Assembly: GCF_022780145.1 (NCBI RefSeq)
Contig: NZ_JALEXO010000310.1
Span: 1 to 21,077 of the forward strand
Origin: Intestinibacter sp.
GTDB lineage: Bacteria; Bacillota; Clostridia; Peptostreptococcales; Peptostreptococcaceae
DNA length: 21,077 nucleotides
Direction of reading: 5' to 3'
Made by a program: the position numbers and the translations under genes
The notes under the pieces: model-generated
What the model was told of the DNA's origin: nothing
Seen by the model: the letters and a program-made list of their open reading frames with translations, nothing else
The model's database searches: none
Shown here: positions 6,876 through 14,408 of the stretch, one piece after another
How the letters are laid out: each line of letters begins with the position of its first letter
Position numbering within the stretch: position 1 is the first letter of the stretch

Positions 6876-7640
6876 CTAAAAAAATATATCAAACCACCAA
6901 AGCAATCCTTCATTAAAATCTCTATATTTACTTAAAAATAATGTATGTATATCTGTCTTAGATATATTTAATAACTCATTAAAAGTATCCTTAACTAAAG
7001 TCGTGGCTCCCTTAGCCCCTACACCAATTGCCACAGAGCCTTTAGCGTAATATCCCACAGATAAATACTTCGAAAAAGCAAGTCCTCCTATCGAAAATAA
7101 TCCTATAGATATAACTCCTAGGCTATATATACCTATCGCAATTACACTAGCTGAAATAACTCCTATTCCACAAAATCCACTCGCTATAATAGCTAAAGAT
7201 AACAATCCTATCGCAAAAAATCCCAATGATAAAGCTCCAAGTGAAAACAGTCCAGCTGATACCAATCCTATAGATATAAGTCCTATACTTACATTTCCTA
7301 TAGCTATTATTCCCCTTGCTTTGCAGTTTTTTATTCCTAGATTTATATGTATCAATGGTAGATTTCCTATATATTTTTCGCTTTTATATTCGTAGCTAGT
7401 TTTTTTGTTTGCGACTTGATTTACTGTTTGGTTGCTTCTTTGTTCTCCTTTTATAAGCTCATCTATCGATACATCGAAAATTTCACTTATAGCAACTAAA
7501 TTTATCATATCGGGATATACTTTATTATTTTCCCATTTGTATATAGTCTGTCTCGATACTCCCAACAATTCTGCCAGTTTTTCTTGAGACATGTTGTTTT
7601 CCTTCCTCAATTTTACTAATTGTTCACCAATTATTATCAT
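6876..7640 (-). CDS. XRE-family regulator with a glycine-pentad hydrophobic C-terminal domain
   Basis: A 254-residue protein. Residues about 5-64 are a canonical Cro/C1-type helix-turn-helix (MSQEKLAELLGVSRQTIYKW, then SEIFDVSIDELI). After a polar linker (65-105) comes an unusual domain: from residue 110 to 185 a glycine (or Ala/Ser) falls at every fifth position, usually with Ser or Ala two residues earlier (VSIGLISIGLVSAGLFSLG). The phase shifts by one at 186 and continues at 196, 201, 206 and 211. No charged residue occurs between about 111 and 190, so the segment is either membrane-embedded or folds as a repeat solenoid. From memory, similar tails occur in other clostridial regulators. 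The ATG follows AGGAG at 8 bases. A TATACT at 7686-7691 (minus strand) is a candidate -10 element. It probably regulates its own operon with the MATE exporter. Confidence 0.85.
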   Translation of the reverse strand: MIIIGEQLVKLRKENNMSQEKLAELLGVSRQTIYKWENNKVYPDMINLVAISEIFDVSIDELIKGEQRSNQTVNQVANKKTSYEYKSEKYIGNLPLIHINLGIKNCKARGIIAIGNVSIGLISIGLVSAGLFSLGALSLGFFAIGLLSLAIIASGFCGIGVISASVIAIGIYSLGVISIGLFSIGGLAFSKYLSVGYYAKGSVAIGVGAKGATTLVKDTFNELLNISKTDIHTLFLSKYRDFNEGLLWWFDIFF

Positions 7641-7729
7641 AAAATTTCTCCTTTTTGTGTCCTAAAATTATATTCCTCTATTTCTAGTATAATTTAAATT
7701 CGAAAAATAAACATTTAATTTTTTATAGC

Positions 7730-7767
7730 ATAGAAAAAATCCTCCTTGAACCTTATATGGAGGATTT
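7730..7767 (-). terminator. Intrinsic terminator for the ankyrin lipoprotein gene
   Basis: A 9-bp stem (AAATCCTCC at 7737-7745, GGAGGATTT at 7759-7767) with a 13-base loop. On the minus strand it ends in TTTTTTCTATG, typical of rho-independent termination. Confidence 0.75.
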
Positions 7768-7805
7768 CTATGAATATACTATTTTTAATGTAGTTAATTT
7801 TACAT

Positions 7806-9233
7806 TTACATATTATCCTTTATTAGTTTTTCCATTCTTTTAGATATATGACCATCGACATATTCTATCATATTTTTATCGCTTTTTTTATCTATAACAG
7901 CACCGTTTTCTATTAAAAGTTTAGCTATATCATAATCCCCATTAAAAACTGCATCCGATAAGCTTGACTCCTCTTCAAAGCCTTCTGCAGCATCTTCGGG
8001 ATAATATACAATTGCATTGACATCTATTCCATTATCAATTAATAACTTAACAATTGAAATATCTCTACTTCCTACAGCAGAATCTAATACATTTCCATTT
8101 AACTCTACATTTTTATCAATTAATAATTCTGATGTATTGTACAAACCAAGCGAACAAGCTTCACTTAAAATATTATCGTTTTCATTTCCATCTGCTTCAT
8201 TTACATTACTCATCAAATCTACTAAATAAGATATTCCATCTGTATATTCATCTGTTGTAGAAAAATATATACTTGAACAAATTATTCTATATAATTCTTT
8301 ATCTGATAATTTACAGTTTTTAGTTATAGTTTCTAAAGTTTGTAAATTTCCACTTGTAGCTGCATATACTATAGAATTTATATAAAATCCATTTACTGTT
8401 TCTTTTTTGGGATTAAAACCTTTATTTAATAAATATTCTACTATATTTGTCTTTCCATATTTAGCAGCAACATCTAATAAAGTTTGTTTTGATGAATTTT
8501 TTATTTTTAATTTAGAATCATCTAATTTTTTAATATAATTTATATTTTCTAAGTATACATTATAAAATATTTTTTGATTTTCACCTAAATCTATTTCCTC
8601 TATCTCTCCAATATCAATCAACCATTTTATAATTTCATATTTAACATTTGTTTTACCTAATTCATGATTCGATTCATTTTCATTCAAAATATTTTCTTTA
8701 GTTTTATTTGATATTTTAACCCCTTCTTTATAAAGCATTTTTACCAAATTTAAAATCTCTTTTTCTTCAAAATAACTATCACTTCTTGCTTGTATTGCGT
8801 AATCTATAACATTTTGACCTTCATTATCTTTTTCATTAATATCTATTCCCTCTTTAATTAGTAATTTGCATACATCCTCATATTTATTTATGGCAGCTAT
8901 CATTAAACAATTACTTCCATCATATAATCTCCCAGATTTATAATTTACATCTGCCCCATTCTCCAACAATAATAAAACTATCTTTTTATCACTATTACAT
9001 AAACTTGTAAATAAAGGATTTGTTTCTGTATTTATAGTATTATGGCCAAGAGAATTTAAATCTGCTCCATTATCAATAGCACATTTCACTAATTCAAAGT
9101 CATTAGATTCTATTCCGTTAACAAGTAAATTTTGATTTTCATAATATTCATAGGAATTACTATTTTTATTTATTGAACATCCTGCCGATAATATAACTAA
9201 AACAACACCCAATACTATTAATTTTTTCTTCAT
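7806..9233 (-). CDS. Ankyrin-repeat lipoprotein
   Basis: The ATG at 9233 is preferred over an in-frame GTG at 9242 because GGGGAG lies 8 bases upstream of it; the product is 475 residues. Residues 1-19 are a lipoprotein signal peptide (MKKKLIVLGVVLVILSAGC), with Cys19 the lipidated residue. The remainder is a string of about nine or ten ankyrin-type repeats, many with the hallmark LLLENGADVN, LLIKEGIDIN, LLIDNGIDVN or LLIENGAVID. Several middle repeats are degenerate or interrupted (for example around residues 170-230). Ankyrin repeats mediate protein-protein contacts; attached outside the membrane they may bind wall or secreted partners, but no partner is visible nearby. The gene has its own terminator at 7730-7767 and appears to be a single transcription unit. 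Confidence 0.88.
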   Translation of the reverse strand: MKKKLIVLGVVLVILSAGCSINKNSNSYEYYENQNLLVNGIESNDFELVKCAIDNGADLNSLGHNTINTETNPLFTSLCNSDKKIVLLLLENGADVNYKSGRLYDGSNCLMIAAINKYEDVCKLLIKEGIDINEKDNEGQNVIDYAIQARSDSYFEEKEILNLVKMLYKEGVKISNKTKENILNENESNHELGKTNVKYEIIKWLIDIGEIEEIDLGENQKIFYNVYLENINYIKKLDDSKLKIKNSSKQTLLDVAAKYGKTNIVEYLLNKGFNPKKETVNGFYINSIVYAATSGNLQTLETITKNCKLSDKELYRIICSSIYFSTTDEYTDGISYLVDLMSNVNEADGNENDNILSEACSLGLYNTSELLIDKNVELNGNVLDSAVGSRDISIVKLLIDNGIDVNAIVYYPEDAAEGFEEESSLSDAVFNGDYDIAKLLIENGAVIDKKSDKNMIEYVDGHISKRMEKLIKDNM

Positions 9234-9373
9234 GTATCTCACTCCCCGCTGTAAATTTAATTTATATTATAAATATATAAATTCACAGCTAAACAATCTA
9301 CAAATCAGTGTTTTCAATATGTAACCTACTATTTACAAATATATCAACATTAGTTTACTATCATTTAATCCTA

Positions 9374-9405
9374 CAAAAAAAACAGAAGGCAGCTAAAAGC
9401 CGCCT
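9374..9405 (-). terminator. Strong terminator of the ptb-buk operon
   Basis: On the minus strand AGGCGGCT and AGCTGCCT (9387-9405 on the plus strand) form an 8-bp GC-rich stem with one G-U pair and a 3-base loop, followed by TCTGTTTTTTTTG. Confidence 0.85.
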
Positions 9406-9533
9406 CCCATCTCAATAGGTATATATTCTTAAAAATTTCTAAAATGAAATTTTCTTGAGCAAATCTGGAAATATTGTAAATTGGTTAAAATGTAAAATCA
9501 GTAGTTACTATTTTACAAGTAGTATTCTTCATA

Positions 9534-10607
9534 TTAATAAACTAAAGCTTCTTCTTCTCCTCTTAATACACGAAGTCCGCCTTCAACTAAAGCAGTCATT
9601 TCGTCTTCACCTGGATAAGCTATAACCTTTGCTATGAATTTAACTCTATCTTCTATCATTTCTCTGACCATAGCAGAATAAGCTATACCACCAGTTAATA
9701 TTATTGCATCTACATCTCCTTTTAATACAGTTGCATATGCACCAATTTCCTTACAAATTTGATAAATCATAGCTTCATGAACAAGCTTAGCTTTTTCATC
9801 GCCTTCATTTATCATAGCTTCTACTTCTCTTATGTCATTAGTTCCAAGGTAAGCAACTACACCACCTTGTCCTTTGATTCTCTTAGCTATTTGATCCTTT
9901 GTCATTTCATCGCCATAGCATGCTTTAAATAAAGCTCCTACAGGAAGTCCTCCACTTCTTTCTGGAGAGAATGGTCCTTCTCCATCAAGACCATTAGTGT
10001 TGTCTATTACTCTACCTTTTTTATGAGCTCCAACTGTAATTCCTCCACCCATATGTACTATTAAAAAATTACAATCTTCGTATTTTTTGCCCATATCTTC
10101 AGCAGCTCTTCTTCCTATTGCCTTTTGGTTTAAAGCATGGAATATACTTATTCTTGGCATTTCAGGTACACCTGATAATCTAGCTACATCCTCCATTTCA
10201 TCTACAACAGTTGGGTCTACTATAAATGATGGTATATTTACTTCATCACCTATTTCTTTTGCAATTATACCACCAAGATTTGATGCATGTTGTCCTGATA
10301 CTCCTATTTTTAAATCTTCAACCATAGCATCATTTACTGCATATGTTCCACCTGGTATAGGCTTTAGAAGTCCTCCTCTACCTACTACTGCATCTAAATC
10401 ACTTAATTTTATACCTGCTTCTTTTAAAACATCTTCTATTATATTTTTTCTAAAATCAAATTGATCTGCTATCTTTTCAAATTTATCTATTTCTTCTGAT
10501 GAATGTCTAAGTGTTTTTTCTAAAATTTCTTCTTCATTCTCATAAACTGCTATCTTAGTAGAAGTTGACCCAGGATTAATCGCTAAAATCTTATATATTT
10601 TTTCCAT
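9534..10607 (-). CDS. buk: Butyrate kinase (branched-chain fatty acid kinase)
   Basis: A 357-residue cytoplasmic acetokinase-family enzyme that converts acyl-phosphate plus ADP to the free acid plus ATP, the energy-yielding last step of butyrate or branched-chain acid formation. Family hallmarks are the N-terminal phosphate-binding INPGSTSTKIAVYE, VGRGGLLKPIPGGTY, SGQHASNLGG, the HMGGGITVGAHKKGRV segment and a C-terminal ILTGGIAYS. Length and motifs fit butyrate kinase rather than acetate kinase (about 400 residues). The ATG follows AGGAG. It lies 68 bases downstream of ptb on the same strand with no terminator between, so the two form an operon. Family members accept butyrate, isobutyrate, isovalerate and 2-methylbutyrate; the actual substrate here is inferred from the neighbouring oxidoreductase. 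Confidence 0.93.
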   Translation of the reverse strand: MEKIYKILAINPGSTSTKIAVYENEEEILEKTLRHSSEEIDKFEKIADQFDFRKNIIEDVLKEAGIKLSDLDAVVGRGGLLKPIPGGTYAVNDAMVEDLKIGVSGQHASNLGGIIAKEIGDEVNIPSFIVDPTVVDEMEDVARLSGVPEMPRISIFHALNQKAIGRRAAEDMGKKYEDCNFLIVHMGGGITVGAHKKGRVIDNTNGLDGEGPFSPERSGGLPVGALFKACYGDEMTKDQIAKRIKGQGGVVAYLGTNDIREVEAMINEGDEKAKLVHEAMIYQICKEIGAYATVLKGDVDAIILTGGIAYSAMVREMIEDRVKFIAKVIAYPGEDEMTALVEGGLRVLRGEEEALVY

Positions 10608-10675
10608 AACTTATTCTCCTATTCTCTAAATAATTTTAAATAATATAATTGTTATATTCTAAATTTCCCTTGTAA

Positions 10676-11578
10676 TTAATCATTTTTAGAAGCTGCTAAT
10701 ACTCCTAATGCAATTGAATTTAATTTTGTAACATCGCTGTCAGCTCTTGAAGTCAATACTATAGGTGCCTTAGCTCCTAAAACTAATCCAGCGCTTTGTG
10801 CATTTGCAAAGAATGTAAGAGCTTTGTAGAATATATTACCAGCTTCGATATCTGGAACTACTAATATATCAGCTTTTCCTGCTACTGGATGGTCTATTCC
10901 TTTGTGCTTAGCGGCTTCTTCGCTAATAGCATTATCTAATGCAAATGGTCCACCAACTATGCAATTTTTAATTTCACCTTTTTTGTACATTTCTTCTAAT
11001 TCCTTAGCATCTACTGTATCAGGCATCTTAGGGTTAACCTTTTCCTTAGCACAAAGCAAAGCTACCTTTGGTTCGTCTATATCTAATGCTCTCGCTACTT
11101 TTACAGCATTTTCAATTATTTGTTTCTTAGTATTTAAATCAGGGTCTATATTCATAGCAGCATCTGTTACGAAAAATAATCTATCATATCCTTCAACACA
11201 GAAAACACCAACATGACTTAATACATTTCCTGTTCTAAGACCTATCTCTTTATTTAAAACAGCTTTTAATACAATTGATGTATCTACTAGGCCTTTCATT
11301 ACTATATCAGCTTTTCCGCTAGAAACAAGCTCTACTGCTTTTAAAGAAGCCTCACTAAGATCCTTTATATCTATTAATTCATAATTATCTAGATTTATAT
11401 TTAACTTAGAAGCAATACTTCTTGTTTTATCTATATCCCCTACTAAAATTCCATTTATTATTCCTTCTTTTCTTGCATTTTCAACTGCCATTAAAACCTC
11501 TTTATCTTGACAGCATGCAACAGATACTGTTTTTGGTCCTCTTTGTTTAGCTAATTTTATAACATCTTCTATTTTCAT
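10676..11578 (-). CDS. ptb: Phosphate butyryltransferase
   Basis: A 300-residue enzyme of the phosphate acyltransferase family: acyl-CoA + phosphate gives acyl-phosphate + CoA. Visible hallmarks are VMKGLVDTSIVLKAVL, VLSHVGVFCVEGYDRLFFVTDAAMN, the C-terminal DIEAGNIFYKAL, and FFANAQSAGLVLGAKAPIVL. An upstream in-frame ATG at 11608 exists, but the ATG at 11578 (MKIEDVIKL) has the AAGGGGTGG ribosome binding site a few bases ahead and gives the family's usual length, so it is preferred. It is the first gene of the ptb-buk operon, expressed from the promoter at 11627-11656. With Buk it would turn butyryl-CoA or branched acyl-CoA made by the adjacent oxidoreductase into acid and ATP. Confidence 0.93.
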   Translation of the reverse strand: MKIEDVIKLAKQRGPKTVSVACCQDKEVLMAVENARKEGIINGILVGDIDKTRSIASKLNINLDNYELIDIKDLSEASLKAVELVSSGKADIVMKGLVDTSIVLKAVLNKEIGLRTGNVLSHVGVFCVEGYDRLFFVTDAAMNIDPDLNTKKQIIENAVKVARALDIDEPKVALLCAKEKVNPKMPDTVDAKELEEMYKKGEIKNCIVGGPFALDNAISEEAAKHKGIDHPVAGKADILVVPDIEAGNIFYKALTFFANAQSAGLVLGAKAPIVLTSRADSDVTKLNSIALGVLAASKND

Positions 11579-11626
11579 AAAGCCACCCCTTCTTCCCTTT
11601 ATACTCATGTTAATTTATGTCTAATT

Positions 11627-11656
11627 ATTATATAATTCTAAAATCTAATTTCTCAA
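11627..11656 (-). promoter_or_regulatory. Sigma-A-type promoter for ptb-buk
   Basis: On the minus strand TTGAGA (11651-11656) is separated by 18 bases from a perfect TATAAT (11627-11632). Transcription would start near 11620, giving a leader of about 40 bases before the chosen ptb ATG and starting inside the upstream 11608 candidate, which supports the shorter protein. Confidence 0.6.
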
Positions 11657-11776
11657 TTATTTGCTTCTATAGAATTGTTACAAGTTAAAACTTATTATCC
11701 TTAATTTAATTATATATTCCTTTTAATACCAACAGATAATATGTATTTTTTATCCTCAGCTATAAATATTTTTTAT

Positions 11777-11817
11777 AACCGATTTAAATCATTTTTAACA
11801 TTTAAATCGGTTTTTTT
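11777..11817 (+). terminator. Perfect terminator-like hairpin oriented on the plus strand
   Basis: A perfect 13-bp inverted repeat (AACCGATTTAAAT at 11777-11789, ATTTAAATCGGTT at 11800-11812) with a 10-base loop runs into seven T at 11811-11817. On the minus strand the trailing sequence (TTATAAAAAATA) lacks a T-run. No plus-strand gene precedes it, so either an unannotated plus-strand transcript ends here or it is a structural or back-up element. The rest of the 11579-11912 gap holds the ptb promoter and the LysR terminator. Confidence 0.55.
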
Positions 11818-11854
11818 ACTATATAAAAAATTATATTTTATTAGTTTTTTATAC

Positions 11855-11895
11855 AAAAAAATAGAACTAGCAGGATAAAAAATCCCACTAGCTCT
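11855..11895 (-). terminator. Intrinsic terminator of the LysR gene
   Basis: 11863-11876 pairs with 11882-11895 across a 5-base loop. The 14-bp stem is complete only as minus-strand RNA, where three otherwise mismatched positions become G-U pairs. The minus-strand tail is ATTTTTTT. The one-sided pairing shows the working direction. Confidence 0.8.
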
Positions 11896-11912
11896 AAATA
11901 TATCATTTAATT

Positions 11913-12845
11913 TTAATCTCTTAAATCATTCTTTTCTGCAAACTCCTTATAAAGATTGACAAATTCTTCTGCTATAGGAGATAATGCCTCATCTTTTCTC
12001 TTTATGTATCCGCAATCTAAAGTAATATTTTTAGCCAAAGGAATTAAAACTGTACCATCATCTAGATAAGTTTTTTCCTTCATAGGTCCACCTCTTAAAG
12101 AGAAAAATACACCATCCATTTCATGTAAAAAATAATACAACATATCATGATCTTGAACAGTTATAAAATTATTAAAATTATCATAATCTAATTCATTTCC
12201 AATCCACATAGATATATAACTTCTATCCACATATTCATTAGTTAATAATACATATTTTTTTAAATCGTCGATTTCAACCTTTCCTTCTTCACTACAAAGA
12301 GGATGTCCTTGTCTCACTTGTACATAAACATGTCCATCTGTAACTTTTACAAACTCTAAATTTTTCGACATAAGAGTTCTTCTATTTGTAAAGCTAACTG
12401 GTCTTGTTATTTTTATTATTCCAATATCAGAAAGACCTGTCTCAACATCTCTAATTACATTAGAGAATGTATCTTGATTGATTATTAGGTTTAACATTTC
12501 CTCTTGATGTCTCTTACTTAGCTCCAAAATAATATGCTTTATAAAGGATATGTAATATGAAGAAATTCTAAAATTAACTTTTTCGTCCTTTGCTATAGTG
12601 TTCATATTTCTAATTAGATCCATATTTCGTTCAATTTCTTCACCATATTGAAGTAATTCCATTCCCTTAGCGGTTAATTCCACTCCTGAATTACTTCTCT
12701 CAAAAATTTTAAATCCTAATTCTTCTTCTAACATTCTTATAGACATACTTAAATTAGGTTGGCTCATATACAGCTTCTTAGCTGCTTTTCCTATTGAACC
12801 TTGTTTAGCAATTTCCAAAATATAACTTATTTGTTCTAGTTTCAT
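11913..12845 (-). CDS. LysR-family transcriptional regulator
   Basis: A 310-residue protein of normal LysR length. Residues 1-60 form the winged helix-turn-helix (MKLEQISYILEIAKQGSIGK, then AAKKLYMSQPNLSMSIRMLE and ELGFKIFERSNSGVELTAKG). The remainder is the periplasmic-binding-protein-like effector domain, typical of regulators that sense a small metabolite. AGGTG precedes the ATG. It sits between the oxidoreductase operon and ptb-buk with terminators on both sides, so it is a separate unit. That position makes it the obvious candidate to control one or both flanking operons, perhaps in response to a 2-oxo acid or acyl compound; this is inference from position only. Confidence 0.88.
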   Translation of the reverse strand: MKLEQISYILEIAKQGSIGKAAKKLYMSQPNLSMSIRMLEEELGFKIFERSNSGVELTAKGMELLQYGEEIERNMDLIRNMNTIAKDEKVNFRISSYYISFIKHIILELSKRHQEEMLNLIINQDTFSNVIRDVETGLSDIGIIKITRPVSFTNRRTLMSKNLEFVKVTDGHVYVQVRQGHPLCSEEGKVEIDDLKKYVLLTNEYVDRSYISMWIGNELDYDNFNNFITVQDHDMLYYFLHEMDGVFFSLRGGPMKEKTYLDDGTVLIPLAKNITLDCGYIKRKDEALSPIAEEFVNLYKEFAEKNDLRD

Positions 12846-12865
12846 ATAATCACCTATTTCATTTA

Positions 12866-12907
12866 ATTATACTTATTTTATTATACTTGTTTTATTATAT
12901 TGTATTT
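12866..12907. repeat. Three 14-bp tandem repeats ahead of the LysR gene
   Basis: ATTATACTTATTTT (12866-12879), ATTATACTTGTTTT (12880-12893) and ATTATATTGTATTT (12894-12907) lie in register just upstream of the LysR ribosome binding site. Each unit carries a TATAAT on the minus strand, giving three stacked -10-like sites. They could be alternative promoters or a regulator binding array, or simple AT-rich expansion. Confidence 0.5.
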
Positions 12908-13023
12908 TAATAAGTAAAAATCCTTCCCATAGGCCCCTTTATAAATGTATTTTCTCTATGCGTATTAAATTTATTATATATATTATATTAATATTATATA
13001 ATATTTTTTTATATTCAGGTAAC

Positions 13024-13057
13024 AAAAGAAAAGCTTAATAGTTTGAAACTATTAAGC
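13024..13057 (-). terminator. Strong terminator of the oxidoreductase operon
   Basis: A perfect 12-bp stem (GCTTAATAGTTT at 13033-13044, AAACTATTAAGC at 13046-13057) with minimal loop ends in TTTTCTTTTG on the minus strand. A smaller hairpin (CCCTTTTGGG) lies just before it, nearer the last gene. Confidence 0.85.
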
Positions 13058-13108
13058 CTCCCTTTTGGGCCTTTTATTAATTTTTTGGTCTAAATATATG
13101 AAATTTTT

Positions 13109-13648
13109 TTAACTAACTGCATCCATGCCTTTTTGTAAGGCTTCTCTATTTATTGGTATAAATTTAGCTTTTCTTTCTCCAAATACTTTTAAGAAAGCTT
13201 GTAATACTGATTCTATATCAACTGCATTAGTTACTTTTAAGCAAGCACCTAGCATTATCATATTAGCAACCTTAGGCATACCCATTTCACCTGCTAAATC
13301 GTTAGCTGGTATGTAAGTAACTTTTATATCATCTCTATCTATTTTTGTGTCTATTAATGAACTGTTTACTAAAACATGTCCTCCTGGCACTACGTCATCA
13401 ACGAATTTCATAGAAGGTAAATTCATTATTACAGCACAAGTTGCGTCATCTGTTATAACTGGTGAACCAACTGGATCATCAGATACAGTTACTGCACAGT
13501 TTGCAGTACCTCCACGCATTTCTGGTCCATAAGAAGGTAACCATGCTACCTCTTTTCCTTCTAGCATACCTGCATATGTTAACAATTGTCCCATAGACAT
13601 TACACCTTGACCACCAAATCCTGCACAAATTACTCTAGCTGTTGCCAT
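13109..13648 (-). CDS. 2-oxoacid:ferredoxin oxidoreductase, gamma subunit
   Basis: A 179-residue subunit of the KorC/VorC/PorG type. It opens with the family signature ARVICAGFGGQGVMSMGQLL and continues with SYGPEMRGGTANC, both standard in gamma subunits, which help form the CoA-binding part of the complex. It begins one base after the stop of the beta-subunit gene, with its ribosome binding site AAGGAGGTGA inside that gene's last codons, so translation is likely coupled. It is the last gene of the operon, followed by the terminator at 13024-13057. Length is normal and no defects are seen. Confidence 0.9.
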   Translation of the reverse strand: MATARVICAGFGGQGVMSMGQLLTYAGMLEGKEVAWLPSYGPEMRGGTANCAVTVSDDPVGSPVITDDATCAVIMNLPSMKFVDDVVPGGHVLVNSSLIDTKIDRDDIKVTYIPANDLAGEMGMPKVANMIMLGACLKVTNAVDIESVLQAFLKVFGERKAKFIPINREALQKGMDAVS

Positions 13649-13649
13649 A

Positions 13650-14408
13650 TTATTTCACCTCCTTAGATTCTATGTCTATATCTTTTTTATTACCTGGTTC
13701 ATAGTATTTCATCATGTTGTCTCTTAACCATTGTAAAGCATCAGTTGGTGCTAGACCCCAGTTAGTTGGACAAGTAGATAAAACTTCAACTATACCAAAT
13801 CCTAAACCTGCTCTTTGAACTTCAAAAGCTTTTCTTATAGCTTTTTTAGCTTTTCTTACATTAGCAGGAGTATCTACTGTTACTCTTTCTACAAATACTG
13901 CACCTGTTAAAGTTGCAAGCATTTCACTAACTCTTATAGGGAATCCATTTCTTTCTGGATCTCTACCGTCTTGAGCTGTTGTAGCTCTTTGACCTATTAA
14001 TGTAGTTGGTGCCATTTGTCCACCAGTCATACCATATATACCGTTGTTAACGAATATAGTAGTTATTTTTTCTCCTCTAGCAGCTGCATGAACGATTTCA
14101 CACATACCGATTGAAGATAAGTCACCATCACCTTGATAAGTAAATACAGTTTTATCTGGGTGAGTTCTCTTTATACCTGTAGCTACAGCTGGAGCTCTAC
14201 CATGAGCAGCTTCTTGTGTATCTACGTTAAAATAATTATATGCTAAAACGGAACATCCTACAGGAACTACCCCTATAGTTTCCCCTAATATACCCATTTC
14301 TTCTAAAACTTCTGCTACTAATCTATGGATTATACCATGAGTACATCCTGGACAGTAGTGAGTTACAGCATCAGTTAAACCTTTTGTTTTTTCAAATACT
14401 ACAGCCAT
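13650..14408 (-). CDS. 2-oxoacid:ferredoxin oxidoreductase, beta (thiamine diphosphate) subunit
   Basis: A 252-residue catalytic subunit. The thiamine diphosphate motif spans GDGDLSSIG (93-101) to NNGIYGMTGGQ (from 121). Cys19 and Cys22 (HYCPGCTHG), Cys52 (PVGCSV) and a late cysteine (STCPTNWG) are placed to hold a [4Fe-4S] cluster as in related beta subunits. The complex decarboxylates a 2-oxo acid, transfers the acyl group to CoA and passes electrons through iron-sulfur clusters to ferredoxin. The start codon overlaps the alpha-subunit stop by one base (TAATG), implying translational coupling. The motif cannot separate 2-oxoisovalerate, 2-oxoglutarate and other 2-oxo acids as substrate. Confidence 0.9.
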   Translation of the reverse strand: MAVVFEKTKGLTDAVTHYCPGCTHGIIHRLVAEVLEEMGILGETIGVVPVGCSVLAYNYFNVDTQEAAHGRAPAVATGIKRTHPDKTVFTYQGDGDLSSIGMCEIVHAAARGEKITTIFVNNGIYGMTGGQMAPTTLIGQRATTAQDGRDPERNGFPIRVSEMLATLTGAVFVERVTVDTPANVRKAKKAIRKAFEVQRAGLGFGIVEVLSTCPTNWGLAPTDALQWLRDNMMKYYEPGNKKDIDIESKEVK

